From: Pelomonas sp039929605
GTDB lineage: Bacteria; Pseudomonadota; Gammaproteobacteria; Burkholderiales; Burkholderiaceae_C
Reading direction: 5' to 3'
Assembly: GCF_039929605.1 (NCBI RefSeq)
Contig: NZ_JBDSQX010000101.1
Coordinates: forward strand, 13,879-77,878
DNA length: 64,000 bases
The translations under genes were made by a program, and so were the position numbers. Within the stretch, counting starts at the first letter, position 1; the number at the start of each line of letters is the position of its first letter. Shown here one piece after another: positions 30,454 to 38,569 of the stretch. Under the pieces are notes generated by a model. That model worked only from the letters and a program-made list of their open reading frames with translations, was not told the origin of the DNA and ran no database searches.

Positions 30454-31653
30454 TCACATGGCAGCCAGCCGCCACAGCGAGGTGAGTTCGGCGGCACGCG
30501 CGGCGTGCAATGGGTCGCTCGGGTCGAGCGCCTGGGGATGGGTCGGCCGGGTGTCTAGGCGGCCCAGCACCTGCAGGCCCGCCTGCGCGATCCAGCCCAG
30601 CAGTTCGGTGCGTGAGCGCAGGCCCAGGTGCTCGGCCAGGTCCGACAGGATCAACCAGCCCTCGCCGCCTGGCACCAGGTGGGCCGCGAGCCCGTCGAGA
30701 AAGCCGCGCAGCATGCGGCTGTCGGGGTCGTACACGGCCACCTCCAGCGGTGCGCCGGCCGGCGCCGGCACCCACGGCGGGTTGCACACCACGAGGCCGG
30801 CCCGGCCGGGCGGAAACAGGTCGGCCTGCAGCACCTGGATCTTCTGGCGCAGGCCCAGGCGCCGGGCGTTCTCGGCGGCGTTGGCGACGGCGGCGGGCGA
30901 GATGTCGGTGGCGGTGACAGCCAGCCCGCGCCGGGCCAGCACGGCCGCGAGCACGCCGGTGCCGGTGCCGATGTCGAACGCGCCCTGCTCGGCGGCGACG
31001 GCCGGCAGCGGCGCCTGCGCCACCAGCGGCACGTACTCGCCGCGCACCGGCGAGAACACACCGTGGTGGGGGTGGATGCGCGCCCCCAACGCCGCGATGA
31101 CGACGCCTTTCTTGCGCCACTCGTGGGCGCCCACCACGCCCAGCAATTCGCGCAGCGACTGCACGTAATGCCCCGACTGCGGGCCATGCACCTGGGCCCC
31201 GGCGGAACGCACATCGGGCGCGCGCGGCAGCGGCACGGCGTGGTCGGCATCGAAAGGCAGCAGCAGGCCGCCCAGCACGCGCGTGCGGTGGGCCTGCTCT
31301 TCGCGCTGCGCGGCAAAGGCCTCGGCCGGCGCCATGCGCTCGGGTGCACGGCGCCGGCGCTTGTCCAGCCGCCGGCCCAGTGCCTGCAGCAGATGTCGGG
31401 CGTTCTGGTAGTCGCCCAGCCAGAGCAGGGCAATGCCGGCGTCGAGCAGCCGGTAGGCGGCATCGGCCGGCATGTCGTCACCGGCCAGTTGCACGCGCTG
31501 CGGTGGTGGGTGGCCCACCGCCGAACGCCACGGCGCCTGCTGGTGCTGGCCGTCCGGGGTGGTCCAGTTCACGAGCGGTGTCGTGCCGGCTGCGACAGCG
31601 GCTGGAGACGGGTTCGGCGGGGTCGGCGGGGCGGCGCCCTGGAGGCTGTTCAT
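30454..31653 (-). CDS. Class I SAM-dependent methyltransferase, 399 aa
   Basis: The C-terminal half (about 220-399) is a Rossmann methyltransferase: motif I FDIGTGTGVLAAVLARRG, motif II TATDISPAAVANAAENARRLG, and motif IV VVCNPPWVP. NPPW/NPPY marks enzymes that methylate amide or exocyclic amino groups, such as PrmC-like glutamine or RlmF/RsmC-type nucleic-acid methylases. The N-terminal 200 residues are unusual and contain LLDAGIALLWLGDYQNARHLL, perhaps a recognition domain. The substrate cannot be assigned. There is no operon partner; the next gene is divergent. Confidence 0.8.
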   Translation of the reverse strand: MNSLQGAAPPTPPNPSPAAVAAGTTPLVNWTTPDGQHQQAPWRSAVGHPPPQRVQLAGDDMPADAAYRLLDAGIALLWLGDYQNARHLLQALGRRLDKRRRRAPERMAPAEAFAAQREEQAHRTRVLGGLLLPFDADHAVPLPRAPDVRSAGAQVHGPQSGHYVQSLRELLGVVGAHEWRKKGVVIAALGARIHPHHGVFSPVRGEYVPLVAQAPLPAVAAEQGAFDIGTGTGVLAAVLARRGLAVTATDISPAAVANAAENARRLGLRQKIQVLQADLFPPGRAGLVVCNPPWVPAPAGAPLEVAVYDPDSRMLRGFLDGLAAHLVPGGEGWLILSDLAEHLGLRSRTELLGWIAQAGLQVLGRLDTRPTHPQALDPSDPLHAARAAELTSLWRLAAM

Positions 31654-31795
31654 CGCGCGATTCTGCGGCCGTCTTGCTCAGGCACAGGCGTCGGCCCTCG
31701 TCGCACAGCCGGGCATGCCCGGGCGGCGGCGGTTGATGCGCTTGATCGACGCTCGGATGGGCCGTCAACCGGCAAGCTGCAGTTAGGCTTCAGGC

Positions 31796-32893
31796 ATGGA
31801 CACCGGCCCCTGCCGCCCGCCGATCAAACCAGTCGAACCACCTGGGCTGGACAGGCGACGCTGCCTGGGTGGCCTGTGCCTGCTCGCGGGCTTGGCGCGC
31901 GGCGCGGGCGCCGCCGTGCCGCGCGAAGCCACTGGCCCGAGGCGCGTGCTTTTCCTGGTCCAGGACTATCGCAACGGCGGCATCACGAAGGTCTACCGCA
32001 GCTTCGAGGAAGCCTGCCGGGAACTCGGCTGGCAGCTGCACGTCGCCAACGGCGAGGGTGACCGGGCCAAGCTCGTGCAATTGTTCGAGCAAGCGCTGCG
32101 GGCCCGTGTGGATGGCGTCGTGCTGGGCGGCTTCGATGAGGGCGACTTTGCCGAAGCTTTGGCGCGCCACAGCGGCAGCGCACCGGTACTCGTCGGCTGG
32201 CACGCAGCGTCCCGGCCGGGGCCGACGGCCACGCTTTTTGCCAACGTGAGCAGCGACCCGCTGGCCGTGGCCGACATGGCGGCCGCGCTGGTGCTGCAGA
32301 CCGCGCCACGGCGCGCTGGCGTTGTCATCTTCAACGACAGCCGCTTCGAGATCGCCAACGTGAAAACGCAGCGCATGCGCGAGGCACTCTTGCGCAGCGG
32401 CCGCTGTGACATTCTTGCCGTCGAGGACCTGCCGATCTCGCAGGCCTCACGCGACGTGCCAGCCGCGTTGGCCCGCCTGCAGCAACGTTTTGGCCCACGC
32501 TGGACCCACCTGCTGGCGATCAACGACGCCTACATGGATTCGATGCATTTCCCGTTGCAGGATTTGGGCCGCGGCGACATCGTCGGCATTGCTGCGGGCG
32601 ACGGCTCGCGCACCGCGCTCAGCCGCATCAGGTCCGGCCGGTCGCAGCAGGTCGCCACGATCGCCGAGCCCGCCGGGATGCAGGGCTGGCAGCTCGCCGA
32701 CGAATTGCACCGAGCCTTCCAGGGCCTGCCCCACAGCGGCCGCGTGGCCCAGCCCGTCGCGGTGACGACAGACTACCTGCGCAACTTGGGCGGCGGGGAA
32801 ATCGACGACGCCCTGCCCTTTCGGGCCGAGTACCGCCAGCAATGGCGGGTGCCTGCGTCAGCACCCCGATCTCCGTCGTCCTCGTCGCGCTGA
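31796..32893 (+). CDS. Periplasmic sugar-binding-protein-like receptor, 365 aa
   Basis: After an N-terminal RRRCLGGLCLLAGLARGAGA, which looks like a Sec or Tat signal, comes a two-lobed type I periplasmic binding fold: RRVLFLVQDYRNGGI, VDGVVLGGFDEGDFAEAL, RRAGVVIFNDSRFE, WTHLLAINDAYMD and QVATIAEPAGMQGWQLAD. This matches ABC sugar-binding proteins (Peripla_BP_4) of the ribose/xylose kind. No permease or ATPase gene is next to it, so it may be an orphan receptor feeding a sensor or a distant transporter. Its C-terminus ends with a Ser/Pro run. It is convergent with nrdJ. Confidence 0.75.
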   Translation: MDTGPCRPPIKPVEPPGLDRRRCLGGLCLLAGLARGAGAAVPREATGPRRVLFLVQDYRNGGITKVYRSFEEACRELGWQLHVANGEGDRAKLVQLFEQALRARVDGVVLGGFDEGDFAEALARHSGSAPVLVGWHAASRPGPTATLFANVSSDPLAVADMAAALVLQTAPRRAGVVIFNDSRFEIANVKTQRMREALLRSGRCDILAVEDLPISQASRDVPAALARLQQRFGPRWTHLLAINDAYMDSMHFPLQDLGRGDIVGIAAGDGSRTALSRIRSGRSQQVATIAEPAGMQGWQLADELHRAFQGLPHSGRVAQPVAVTTDYLRNLGGGEIDDALPFRAEYRQQWRVPASAPRSPSSSSR

Positions 32894-32896
32894 GAC

Positions 32897-35800
32897 TCAG
32901 CCGCACTGCCCCACATACCCGCAAGCGGTGCAGAAATCGCAGCCATCCTTGTGGATCATGGTCGCGTTGCCGCACTCCGGGCAGGGCTTGCCGGGCTGGA
33001 CCTGCAGCGTGCCTGCCGCCGCCGCCAGCTTGGGAGCGGGCGTCTGCAGCAGGCCCATGTCGGTCAGCGGCTGGCCGGCTTCGTCGAGGATGCCGAGCAT
33101 CGCATAGCGGTGGATGACGAGCCGCGCGACGTAGGCCACGGTCGACGGCCAGACCTGCTGGCGCCTGGCCTTCGCATCCGCACCGCTCAGTGACGGCACC
33201 GGCGCCATGAAGTGGCCCAGCGGCTCGCCGACATTGAGCAGTTTGCGCAGCTTCATCGCGATCCAGCCGGGGTCCATCACGCGCATGTCGAGCGACAGCA
33301 GGCGCGCCAGGCCGTCCAGCGCCTTGGGGTAGTTGCCCGAGAAGCCCATGGCGCAGGGGCGGGTCACGCTGCCGCCATCGGGCGTTGGCAACACGACTTC
33401 CTTCAGCGTCAACGTGAACTGCTCGTTGGTCGCCGGGTTGTCCACGTCGACCGCCCAGGCCAGCGTGCCTGACGTACCGGTGCGCGGCTCGTTGCGGCTG
33501 AACATGGCGTCCACGACCGGCGTCGGACCGCCCTCCTGCAGGGCGCCGAGCTGCTCGCAGCGCCAGCGGATGACGGCGGCCGTCGCGGCGACAACGCCGG
33601 GGAACAGGCGCTGCTCGCCGCTCGGCGGCATGGGCATCTCGAAGGCGCGCTCCTCGGCCACGGTGGCGAGCGCGTCAAGCTTCAGGCGCAGCCAGGCGGC
33701 GTCGTTGGTGCGCAGGTCCATGGACAGCGTCTTGGCCAGGGCCGACAGCCCGCGCGGCTGCTCGGCGCCGTTGACCCACACCTCGAACGGCAGGTTGCGG
33801 CCAAACAGGCCGCCGTCGGGACCGTCCAGCGGCAGTTCGCCGATGAACAGCGCGAAGTCGCCGTGCGGGTGCTGGATCAGGTAGCTCCAGGCTGGGTTGC
33901 CGCCAGGCATGTCGGGGCGGCTGGGCCAGCGCAGGGAGGCGACGACGGCGTTGGGCAGGCGCTCCACGCGCAGGCGCTGGTTGGCGCCGTCGACGTCGGC
34001 TCGCAACGGCTCAGGCTGCTTGACCTCGGGCGTGACGGACAGCACCGAGCCGAGCACGCTGTTGGGCCGATACGTGGCCAGGCCCTTGAGCTTGGTCTGC
34101 CAGGCCTGGATGTAGAGGTTCTGGAAGTCCTCGTAGGGGTAGTCGGCCGGAACGTTGACCGTCTTGCTGATCGACGTGTCGATGTAGGGCGCCACGGCCG
34201 CGACCATGGACGCATGGTCGGCGGCGCTCAATTCGAGTGCGGTGACGAAGGCATCGCTGAGCGGCGCGTCGGCGCCGAACAGATGTCTATACAAGCGCCA
34301 GGCATGGTCCTCGACCGCGTACTCCTTGAAGCCGCCGCCTTCGGCCTGGCCGAGGCGTTTCTTGCGCGTGTAGGTCCAGGAGAACGCCGGTTCGATGCCG
34401 TTGCTCGCGTTGTCGGCAAAGGCCAGGCTGATGGTGCCGGTGGGCGCGATGGAGAGCAGGTGCGAGTTGCGCAGGCCCTGGGCGCGGATCTTGTCCTTCA
34501 AGCCCTGCGGCAGGCGCGACGCGAAGCTTCCCCCGGACAGGTACAGGTCGGCGTTGAACAGCGGGAAGCTGCCGCGCTCGACGGCGAGGTCACTGGACGC
34601 CGCGTAAGACGCATCGCGCATGACCTCGCTGATGCGGCTGGCCATGTCGCGCGCAGCTTGCGTGTCGTAGCGCAGGTTCAGCATCACCAGCGCATCGCCC
34701 AGGCCGGTAAAGCCCAGGCCGACACGGCGTTTGTTGGCGGCCTCCTGCCGTTGCGCCGGCAGCGGCCACGGCGTCACGTCGAGCACGTTGTCCAGCATGC
34801 GCGTGGCGACGGCGACGACGTCGGCAAAGCCAGCTTCGTTGAACACCGGCCTGGCGCTGAACGGGTCGCTCACGAAGCGCGTCAAGTCGATGGAGCCGAG
34901 GCAGCAGCAGCCGTAGGGAGGTAAAGGCTGCTCCGCGCAGTTGTGTACATACAGCCCGTTCGCATCGAAGGCATGGACGTGCTCGACAGTCACGTCGTAG
35001 ACCGCCTCCACACCGTCGGGCTCGATGGTCTCGACCGTGGCCGTGAAGCGTTCGCGGTTCAGCTCGCGGCGGTAGGCACCGAGCAGTTCGTCCAGGCGGG
35101 ACTGTTTGGCGCTGTCCTCGAAGCCGACCAGCTCGGCATAGCGGCGCAGGTTGTCGCCGCTGATGACCAGCTCATGCACGGCACGGCGCGCGTAGTCGCG
35201 CGCGCCACCACGACCATCGGGCATGCGCTGCATGCCTGCGGGATGGCGATCGCGGTAAATCGTCGAGGCGATGCCCAGCCGAGCCAACATGCGTTGCACG
35301 GCCTGCAACTGGGCGGAATCGACCTGCGTCAGGCGAACGCTGACGCCTTTGTCCTGAGCGCCCTGCACAGAACCGTCGGCATCGAACAGGCCGCGCAGCA
35401 GGCCTCGGTGAAAGTCCGAGGACGTGGCTTCCATGGCCGGCGTGATGCGCTTGTTGCCAGGCGTCGCACCCAGCGTCCCGGCCAGATCGCGCAGGCCGGT
35501 GGATGCGAGGCGGAACTCGCCGCGCCCGGCAATCGGGCACTGCCAACCTTTGAAATCTGCGCGGCTGGCGATGGTGGCTTTCATCGCCGTCTCCGCGGCG
35601 CGCATGACGCTATCGACACTCGCTGGCCGGTGGCTCACGTCACTGCCGACCGCCTTCAGTTCGGGCGCCCAGACCGACAGCACGGCCTTGTCAGCCTTTA
35701 GCGTGCCGTCACCGATCAATAGGCCGAGCAGATAGCCCTCGGCCTCGCTGCGTGGGCCGTCCCAGCCTTGAAGCGCGCGGTGGTCGTGCAGCATCAGCTC

Positions 35801-36946
35801 GTCGCCCGGCCGCACGTCGGCGGCCGGCGTCCATTCGGCGTCGATGAGATAGCGCGTCTTGCGCGTGACGCGTCGCACTGGGTGGTCGCCGGTCAGGCGC
35901 AGCTCATGGCCCTCGCGGGTGCTCAAGCGCAGCACGGGCTTGACGCCAGTGGCGAAAAAGCCAGCCGACTCGGTGACATAGGCCTTGCCGTCGACGATGG
36001 CGTGGAAGGGCTGGCCGATCAGATCGCGCACTTGGCGCGGGCCATCGCCCGTCATCGTCCAGGTGTCAGCGGTCACGCACGGATTCGTCGCCGCAATCGT
36101 CTCGCAGTAATGCAAGTTGTTGTCGGCATTGATGCGGTCCAGAAACAGCACACCCGGCTCAGCGTGGTCGTAGGTGGAGCGCATGACCTGGTCCCACAGC
36201 GCGCGGGCCTGCACCTTGCGGTAGACCCACTGCCCATCGCCGCGCTGGTAGGCGCCGGCTTCGATCTGGCCGGCGCTGGGCTGGGCCTTGTGTGCGAGTT
36301 CGACGGCGCCGTCGGCCTGCACGGCTTCCATGAAGGCGTCGGTCACGCCGACGGAGATGTTGAAGTTGCGCAGGTCGCCCTGGTCCTTGGCGTGGATGAA
36401 GGCTTCGATGTCGGGGTGGTCGCAGCGCAGCACGCCCATCTGCGCGCCACGGCGGCTGCCGGCGCTTTCCACTGTCTCGCAGCTGCGGTCGAAGACGCGC
36501 ATATAGCTGATGGGGCCGGAGGCATGGCTGCGCGTGGAGCCGACCCAGGCACCCATCGGCCGGATGCGGCTGAAGTCGTAGCCGACGCCGCCACCACGGC
36601 GCATGGTTTCGGCCGCTTCGGTCAGCGCGGTGTAGATGCCGGGCACGCCGTCTTCGGTCGTGGCGATGGAGTCGCCCACGGGCTGCACGAAGCAGTTGAT
36701 GAGGGTGGCCGACAGCTCGGTGCCGGCGGCGGACATGATGCGGCCGGCCGGCACGAAGCCGCGTTGCTGCACGTCCAGGAAGGCCGCCTCCCAGCGGGCG
36801 CGGTCGGCCGGTTTCTCGGCCTGGGCCAAGGCAACGGCGACGCGTTCGCGCAGCTCGTCGGGCGTCTGCTCGCCGCCCTTGGCGTATTTCTCGATGAGGA
36901 CTTCGCTGGAAATGTCCTGCACGGGCAGGTCGGTGGTGGAGCTCAC
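32897..36946 (-). CDS. nrdJ: Adenosylcobalamin-dependent (class II) ribonucleotide reductase with intein, 1349 aa
   Basis: NrdJ makes deoxynucleotides with coenzyme B12 and works with or without oxygen. The exteins carry NrdJ features: LINCFVQPVGDS, GGGVGYDFSRIRP, GVLFLDRINADNN, the finger loop NP|CAEQPLPPYG, SIAPTGTISLAFADNASNG, and a TSCPD-type tail with zinc-ribbon cysteines CPECGNA and CDFCTACGY. The intein (34940-36079) lies immediately before the finger-loop Cys, so the active site only exists after splicing; the spliced enzyme is about 969 residues. GTG 36946 is chosen for the GAGG five bases upstream; GTG 36952 is possible. A LexA box lies just upstream. Confidence 0.95.
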   Translation of the reverse strand: MSSTTDLPVQDISSEVLIEKYAKGGEQTPDELRERVAVALAQAEKPADRARWEAAFLDVQQRGFVPAGRIMSAAGTELSATLINCFVQPVGDSIATTEDGVPGIYTALTEAAETMRRGGGVGYDFSRIRPMGAWVGSTRSHASGPISYMRVFDRSCETVESAGSRRGAQMGVLRCDHPDIEAFIHAKDQGDLRNFNISVGVTDAFMEAVQADGAVELAHKAQPSAGQIEAGAYQRGDGQWVYRKVQARALWDQVMRSTYDHAEPGVLFLDRINADNNLHYCETIAATNPCVTADTWTMTGDGPRQVRDLIGQPFHAIVDGKAYVTESAGFFATGVKPVLRLSTREGHELRLTGDHPVRRVTRKTRYLIDAEWTPAADVRPGDELMLHDHRALQGWDGPRSEAEGYLLGLLIGDGTLKADKAVLSVWAPELKAVGSDVSHRPASVDSVMRAAETAMKATIASRADFKGWQCPIAGRGEFRLASTGLRDLAGTLGATPGNKRITPAMEATSSDFHRGLLRGLFDADGSVQGAQDKGVSVRLTQVDSAQLQAVQRMLARLGIASTIYRDRHPAGMQRMPDGRGGARDYARRAVHELVISGDNLRRYAELVGFEDSAKQSRLDELLGAYRRELNRERFTATVETIEPDGVEAVYDVTVEHVHAFDANGLYVHNCAEQPLPPYGCCCLGSIDLTRFVSDPFSARPVFNEAGFADVVAVATRMLDNVLDVTPWPLPAQRQEAANKRRVGLGFTGLGDALVMLNLRYDTQAARDMASRISEVMRDASYAASSDLAVERGSFPLFNADLYLSGGSFASRLPQGLKDKIRAQGLRNSHLLSIAPTGTISLAFADNASNGIEPAFSWTYTRKKRLGQAEGGGFKEYAVEDHAWRLYRHLFGADAPLSDAFVTALELSAADHASMVAAVAPYIDTSISKTVNVPADYPYEDFQNLYIQAWQTKLKGLATYRPNSVLGSVLSVTPEVKQPEPLRADVDGANQRLRVERLPNAVVASLRWPSRPDMPGGNPAWSYLIQHPHGDFALFIGELPLDGPDGGLFGRNLPFEVWVNGAEQPRGLSALAKTLSMDLRTNDAAWLRLKLDALATVAEERAFEMPMPPSGEQRLFPGVVAATAAVIRWRCEQLGALQEGGPTPVVDAMFSRNEPRTGTSGTLAWAVDVDNPATNEQFTLTLKEVVLPTPDGGSVTRPCAMGFSGNYPKALDGLARLLSLDMRVMDPGWIAMKLRKLLNVGEPLGHFMAPVPSLSGADAKARRQQVWPSTVAYVARLVIHRYAMLGILDEAGQPLTDMGLLQTPAPKLAAAAGTLQVQPGKPCPECGNATMIHKDGCDFCTACGYVGQCG
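34940..36079 (-). other. Intein with LAGLIDADG homing endonuclease inside nrdJ, 380 aa
   Basis: The insert begins with Cys (CVTADTWTMT, block A), has a block B with LRLTGDHPVRRV (TxxH), two LAGLIDADG motifs (GYLLGLLIGDG at about 35735 and LLRGLFDADG at about 35390) and ends with block F/G DVTVEHVHAFDANGLYVHN followed by extein Cys. All splicing residues (Cys1, block B His, penultimate His, terminal Asn, Cys+1) are present, so it should be splicing-competent, and the endonuclease motifs keep their acidic residues. It is inserted at NP|C of the RNR finger loop, a position known for RNR inteins. Confidence 0.93.
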
Positions 36947-36960
36947 GATCACCTCGCAAT

Positions 36961-36976
36961 GCTGTATGGAAATACA
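36961..36976 (-). promoter_or_regulatory. LexA (SOS) box upstream of nrdJ
   Basis: CTGTATGGAAATACAG is a CTGT-N8-ACAG inverted repeat matching the LexA consensus CTGTATATATATACAG in 14 of 16 positions. It sits 14 bases upstream of the chosen nrdJ start (36946), where bound LexA would block initiation. This predicts DNA-damage induction of nrdJ. Confidence 0.7.
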
Positions 36977-37007
36977 GTCTACGCCCGGCGGAGCAGGCGC
37001 TTAGCGT

Positions 37008-37577
37008 TCAAAACGGATTGATGCTTTTCTGACGCCGGTAGTGCACGTAGCCGACGCTGGCCCCTGCGCGCAACCCCACGCCCAGACGGATGGGCGCCAG
37101 CGTGATGCCGTTGAGGCGTTGGTAGTTGATGCCCGCGCCGCTGATGTAGTAGAGGCTGCCGTCCACACCGGGGAAGCGCTGGTAGATGGCGCTCGCCTTG
37201 GGCAGCTTGTAGACCAGCGTGAAGACCTTGGAGGCGTTGGCGCCCAGGTCGAAGCCGATGGACGGCCCGGCCCAATAAACCCGGGAGGCGCCGCCGCCCT
37301 TCATCAACAGTTCCCCGTCGCCATAGCGCAGGCCCACCGTGATGGCAGCGCTGGCCTCCTCGCCCTTGATGTAGGCATTGGGGCGCCCCTGCTCCTTGAA
37401 GGCCTTCTCGATGACCTTGGCCAGGCCCTCGGTGGTCGAGCCGAAGAAATCGGTGGCGGCCTTGACGATGGAGTCCTCGTCGTAGGTGCTGTCCTTGTCG
37501 TCCGCAGCCAGCGCGGGCAGGGCCGAGGCGGTGGCCAGGGCGGCGAGGTGTTGCAGGTGCTGGCGACGGTCGAACAT
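37008..37577 (-). CDS. EipA/DUF1134 family secreted protein, 189 aa
   Basis: The N-terminus (MFDRRQHLQHLAALATASALPALAADD) is a signal-like segment ending near residue 24. The mature part contains the DUF1134 core: VYWAGPSIGFDLGANASKVFTLVYKLP, then a closing block GSLYYISGAGINYQR and LAPIRLGVGLRAG. DUF1134 proteins such as Brucella EipA are periplasmic beta-barrel-fold proteins linked to envelope integrity. ATG 37577 is chosen because GAGGA lies seven bases upstream. It is upstream of nrdJ on the same strand, but the LexA box between them suggests separate control. Confidence 0.8.
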   Translation of the reverse strand: MFDRRQHLQHLAALATASALPALAADDKDSTYDEDSIVKAATDFFGSTTEGLAKVIEKAFKEQGRPNAYIKGEEASAAITVGLRYGDGELLMKGGGASRVYWAGPSIGFDLGANASKVFTLVYKLPKASAIYQRFPGVDGSLYYISGAGINYQRLNGITLAPIRLGVGLRAGASVGYVHYRRQKSINPF

Positions 37578-37669
37578 GGGGCTTCCTCTGAGATTCTCGG
37601 AAAGGGCCAGCATAGCCGCGTGAACTTTGGCCTGTCGCTGCCTATACAGACGGCCTAGACTCAGCGCCC

Positions 37670-38104
37670 ATGTCGTCCAACCCCGACCTCCAACGCCTGT
37701 CAGCCGCGCTCGAATACGTCGACCTTGCCGCCGGTCTCTATCTGGCGGGCGGGGCCGACCAGGCCGCGCATTTGCTGGCGGCCGCGGCCGAGCAGCAACT
37801 GGGCGACCTCGTGCGCCTCATCGACGCGCCGAGCGCGACGATGGACACGCGTGAGCTGCTGGCGCGCATCGCCCGCGCGCATCGGCCGGCCGTCGTCGCG
37901 CCGCGCCAGGCGCAGACACGCGACTGGGAAGCCGACCCCGCACCGGCCGACGCGACCCGCGAGGAGATCGTGGCCTATCTGCGCGCCGCCTGGTTCATGC
38001 TCGAAGCCATGGGCCTGGCCTCGCTGGCGCCCGAGCGGCTGCAGCAGGCCGTCGAGCACAGCACCGTGTTCGGTTCCGCAGGCGCGCTGGAACCCTTCGT
38101 CTAG
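37670..38104 (+). CDS. Conserved hypothetical protein, 144 aa
   Basis: I do not recognise a family. The product is alanine-rich and mostly helical: LSAALEYVDLAAGLYLAGGADQ, QAAHLLAAAAEQQLGDLVRL, and a C-terminal EIVAYLRAAWFMLEAMGLASL. A helix-turn-helix repeat reminiscent of TPR or HEPN-like bundles is possible, but no motif is decisive. There is no signal peptide. It is followed 17 bases later by the PilZ gene, so the two form a likely operon. Confidence 0.65.
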   Translation: MSSNPDLQRLSAALEYVDLAAGLYLAGGADQAAHLLAAAAEQQLGDLVRLIDAPSATMDTRELLARIARAHRPAVVAPRQAQTRDWEADPAPADATREEIVAYLRAAWFMLEAMGLASLAPERLQQAVEHSTVFGSAGALEPFV

Positions 38105-38121
38105 GGCCACTGGAGAGCATC

Positions 38122-38514
38122 ATCACCACCGAACGCCGTCAATTCACCCGCATCGCCTTTGCTGCCGGCGCCGAGCTGATCACCACGCAGGCGCAGCTGC
38201 GCTGCCAGGTCATCGACATCTCGCTCAAGGGCGTGCTGCTGCAGCTGCCCGATGGCGCGGCGCCGCAGGCGGGCATGCCCTGCCTCGTCAAGCTGCCCCT
38301 GGGAACAGGTGCTGGCGATGAAGGGGCCGAAACCGTCATCGCGATGGCCGGCGAGCTCGCGCATGTCGAAGGCCGTCACGCCGGCGTGATCTGCCGCAGC
38401 ATCGACCTCGAATCCATCACCCATCTGCGCCGCCTCATCGAGGTCAACCTCGGCGACCCGAGCGCGTCGGAGCGGGAACTCAAGGCGCTGATTGCCGGAG
38501 CCGGCTCGCTCTGA
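38122..38514 (+). CDS. PilZ-domain protein with apparent AUC start, 130 aa
   Basis: The protein has PilZ signatures: TTERRQFTRI (RRxxxR-like, residues 4-9), CQVIDISLKGVLLQL (DxSxxG, near 30-40), and a closing barrel strand HAGVICRSIDLES. It should bind c-di-GMP. No ATG, GTG or TTG occurs in frame before the domain; the frame from the previous stop runs through CTG (38110) and ATC codons. ATC at 38122 is preceded by GGAGAG (38112-38117) at ideal spacing and yields the N-terminus M-TTERR expected for such proteins. Alternatives are CTG 38110 or loss of the gene by start-codon mutation. Cyclases encoded in the window could supply the ligand. Confidence 0.75.
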   Translation: MTTERRQFTRIAFAAGAELITTQAQLRCQVIDISLKGVLLQLPDGAAPQAGMPCLVKLPLGTGAGDEGAETVIAMAGELAHVEGRHAGVICRSIDLESITHLRRLIEVNLGDPSASERELKALIAGAGSL

Positions 38515-38569
38515 GCCCACTTCGTCGCATCCCTGCCTCGCCCCCGGCCGGCCGCCGAGAATTGCCGGC

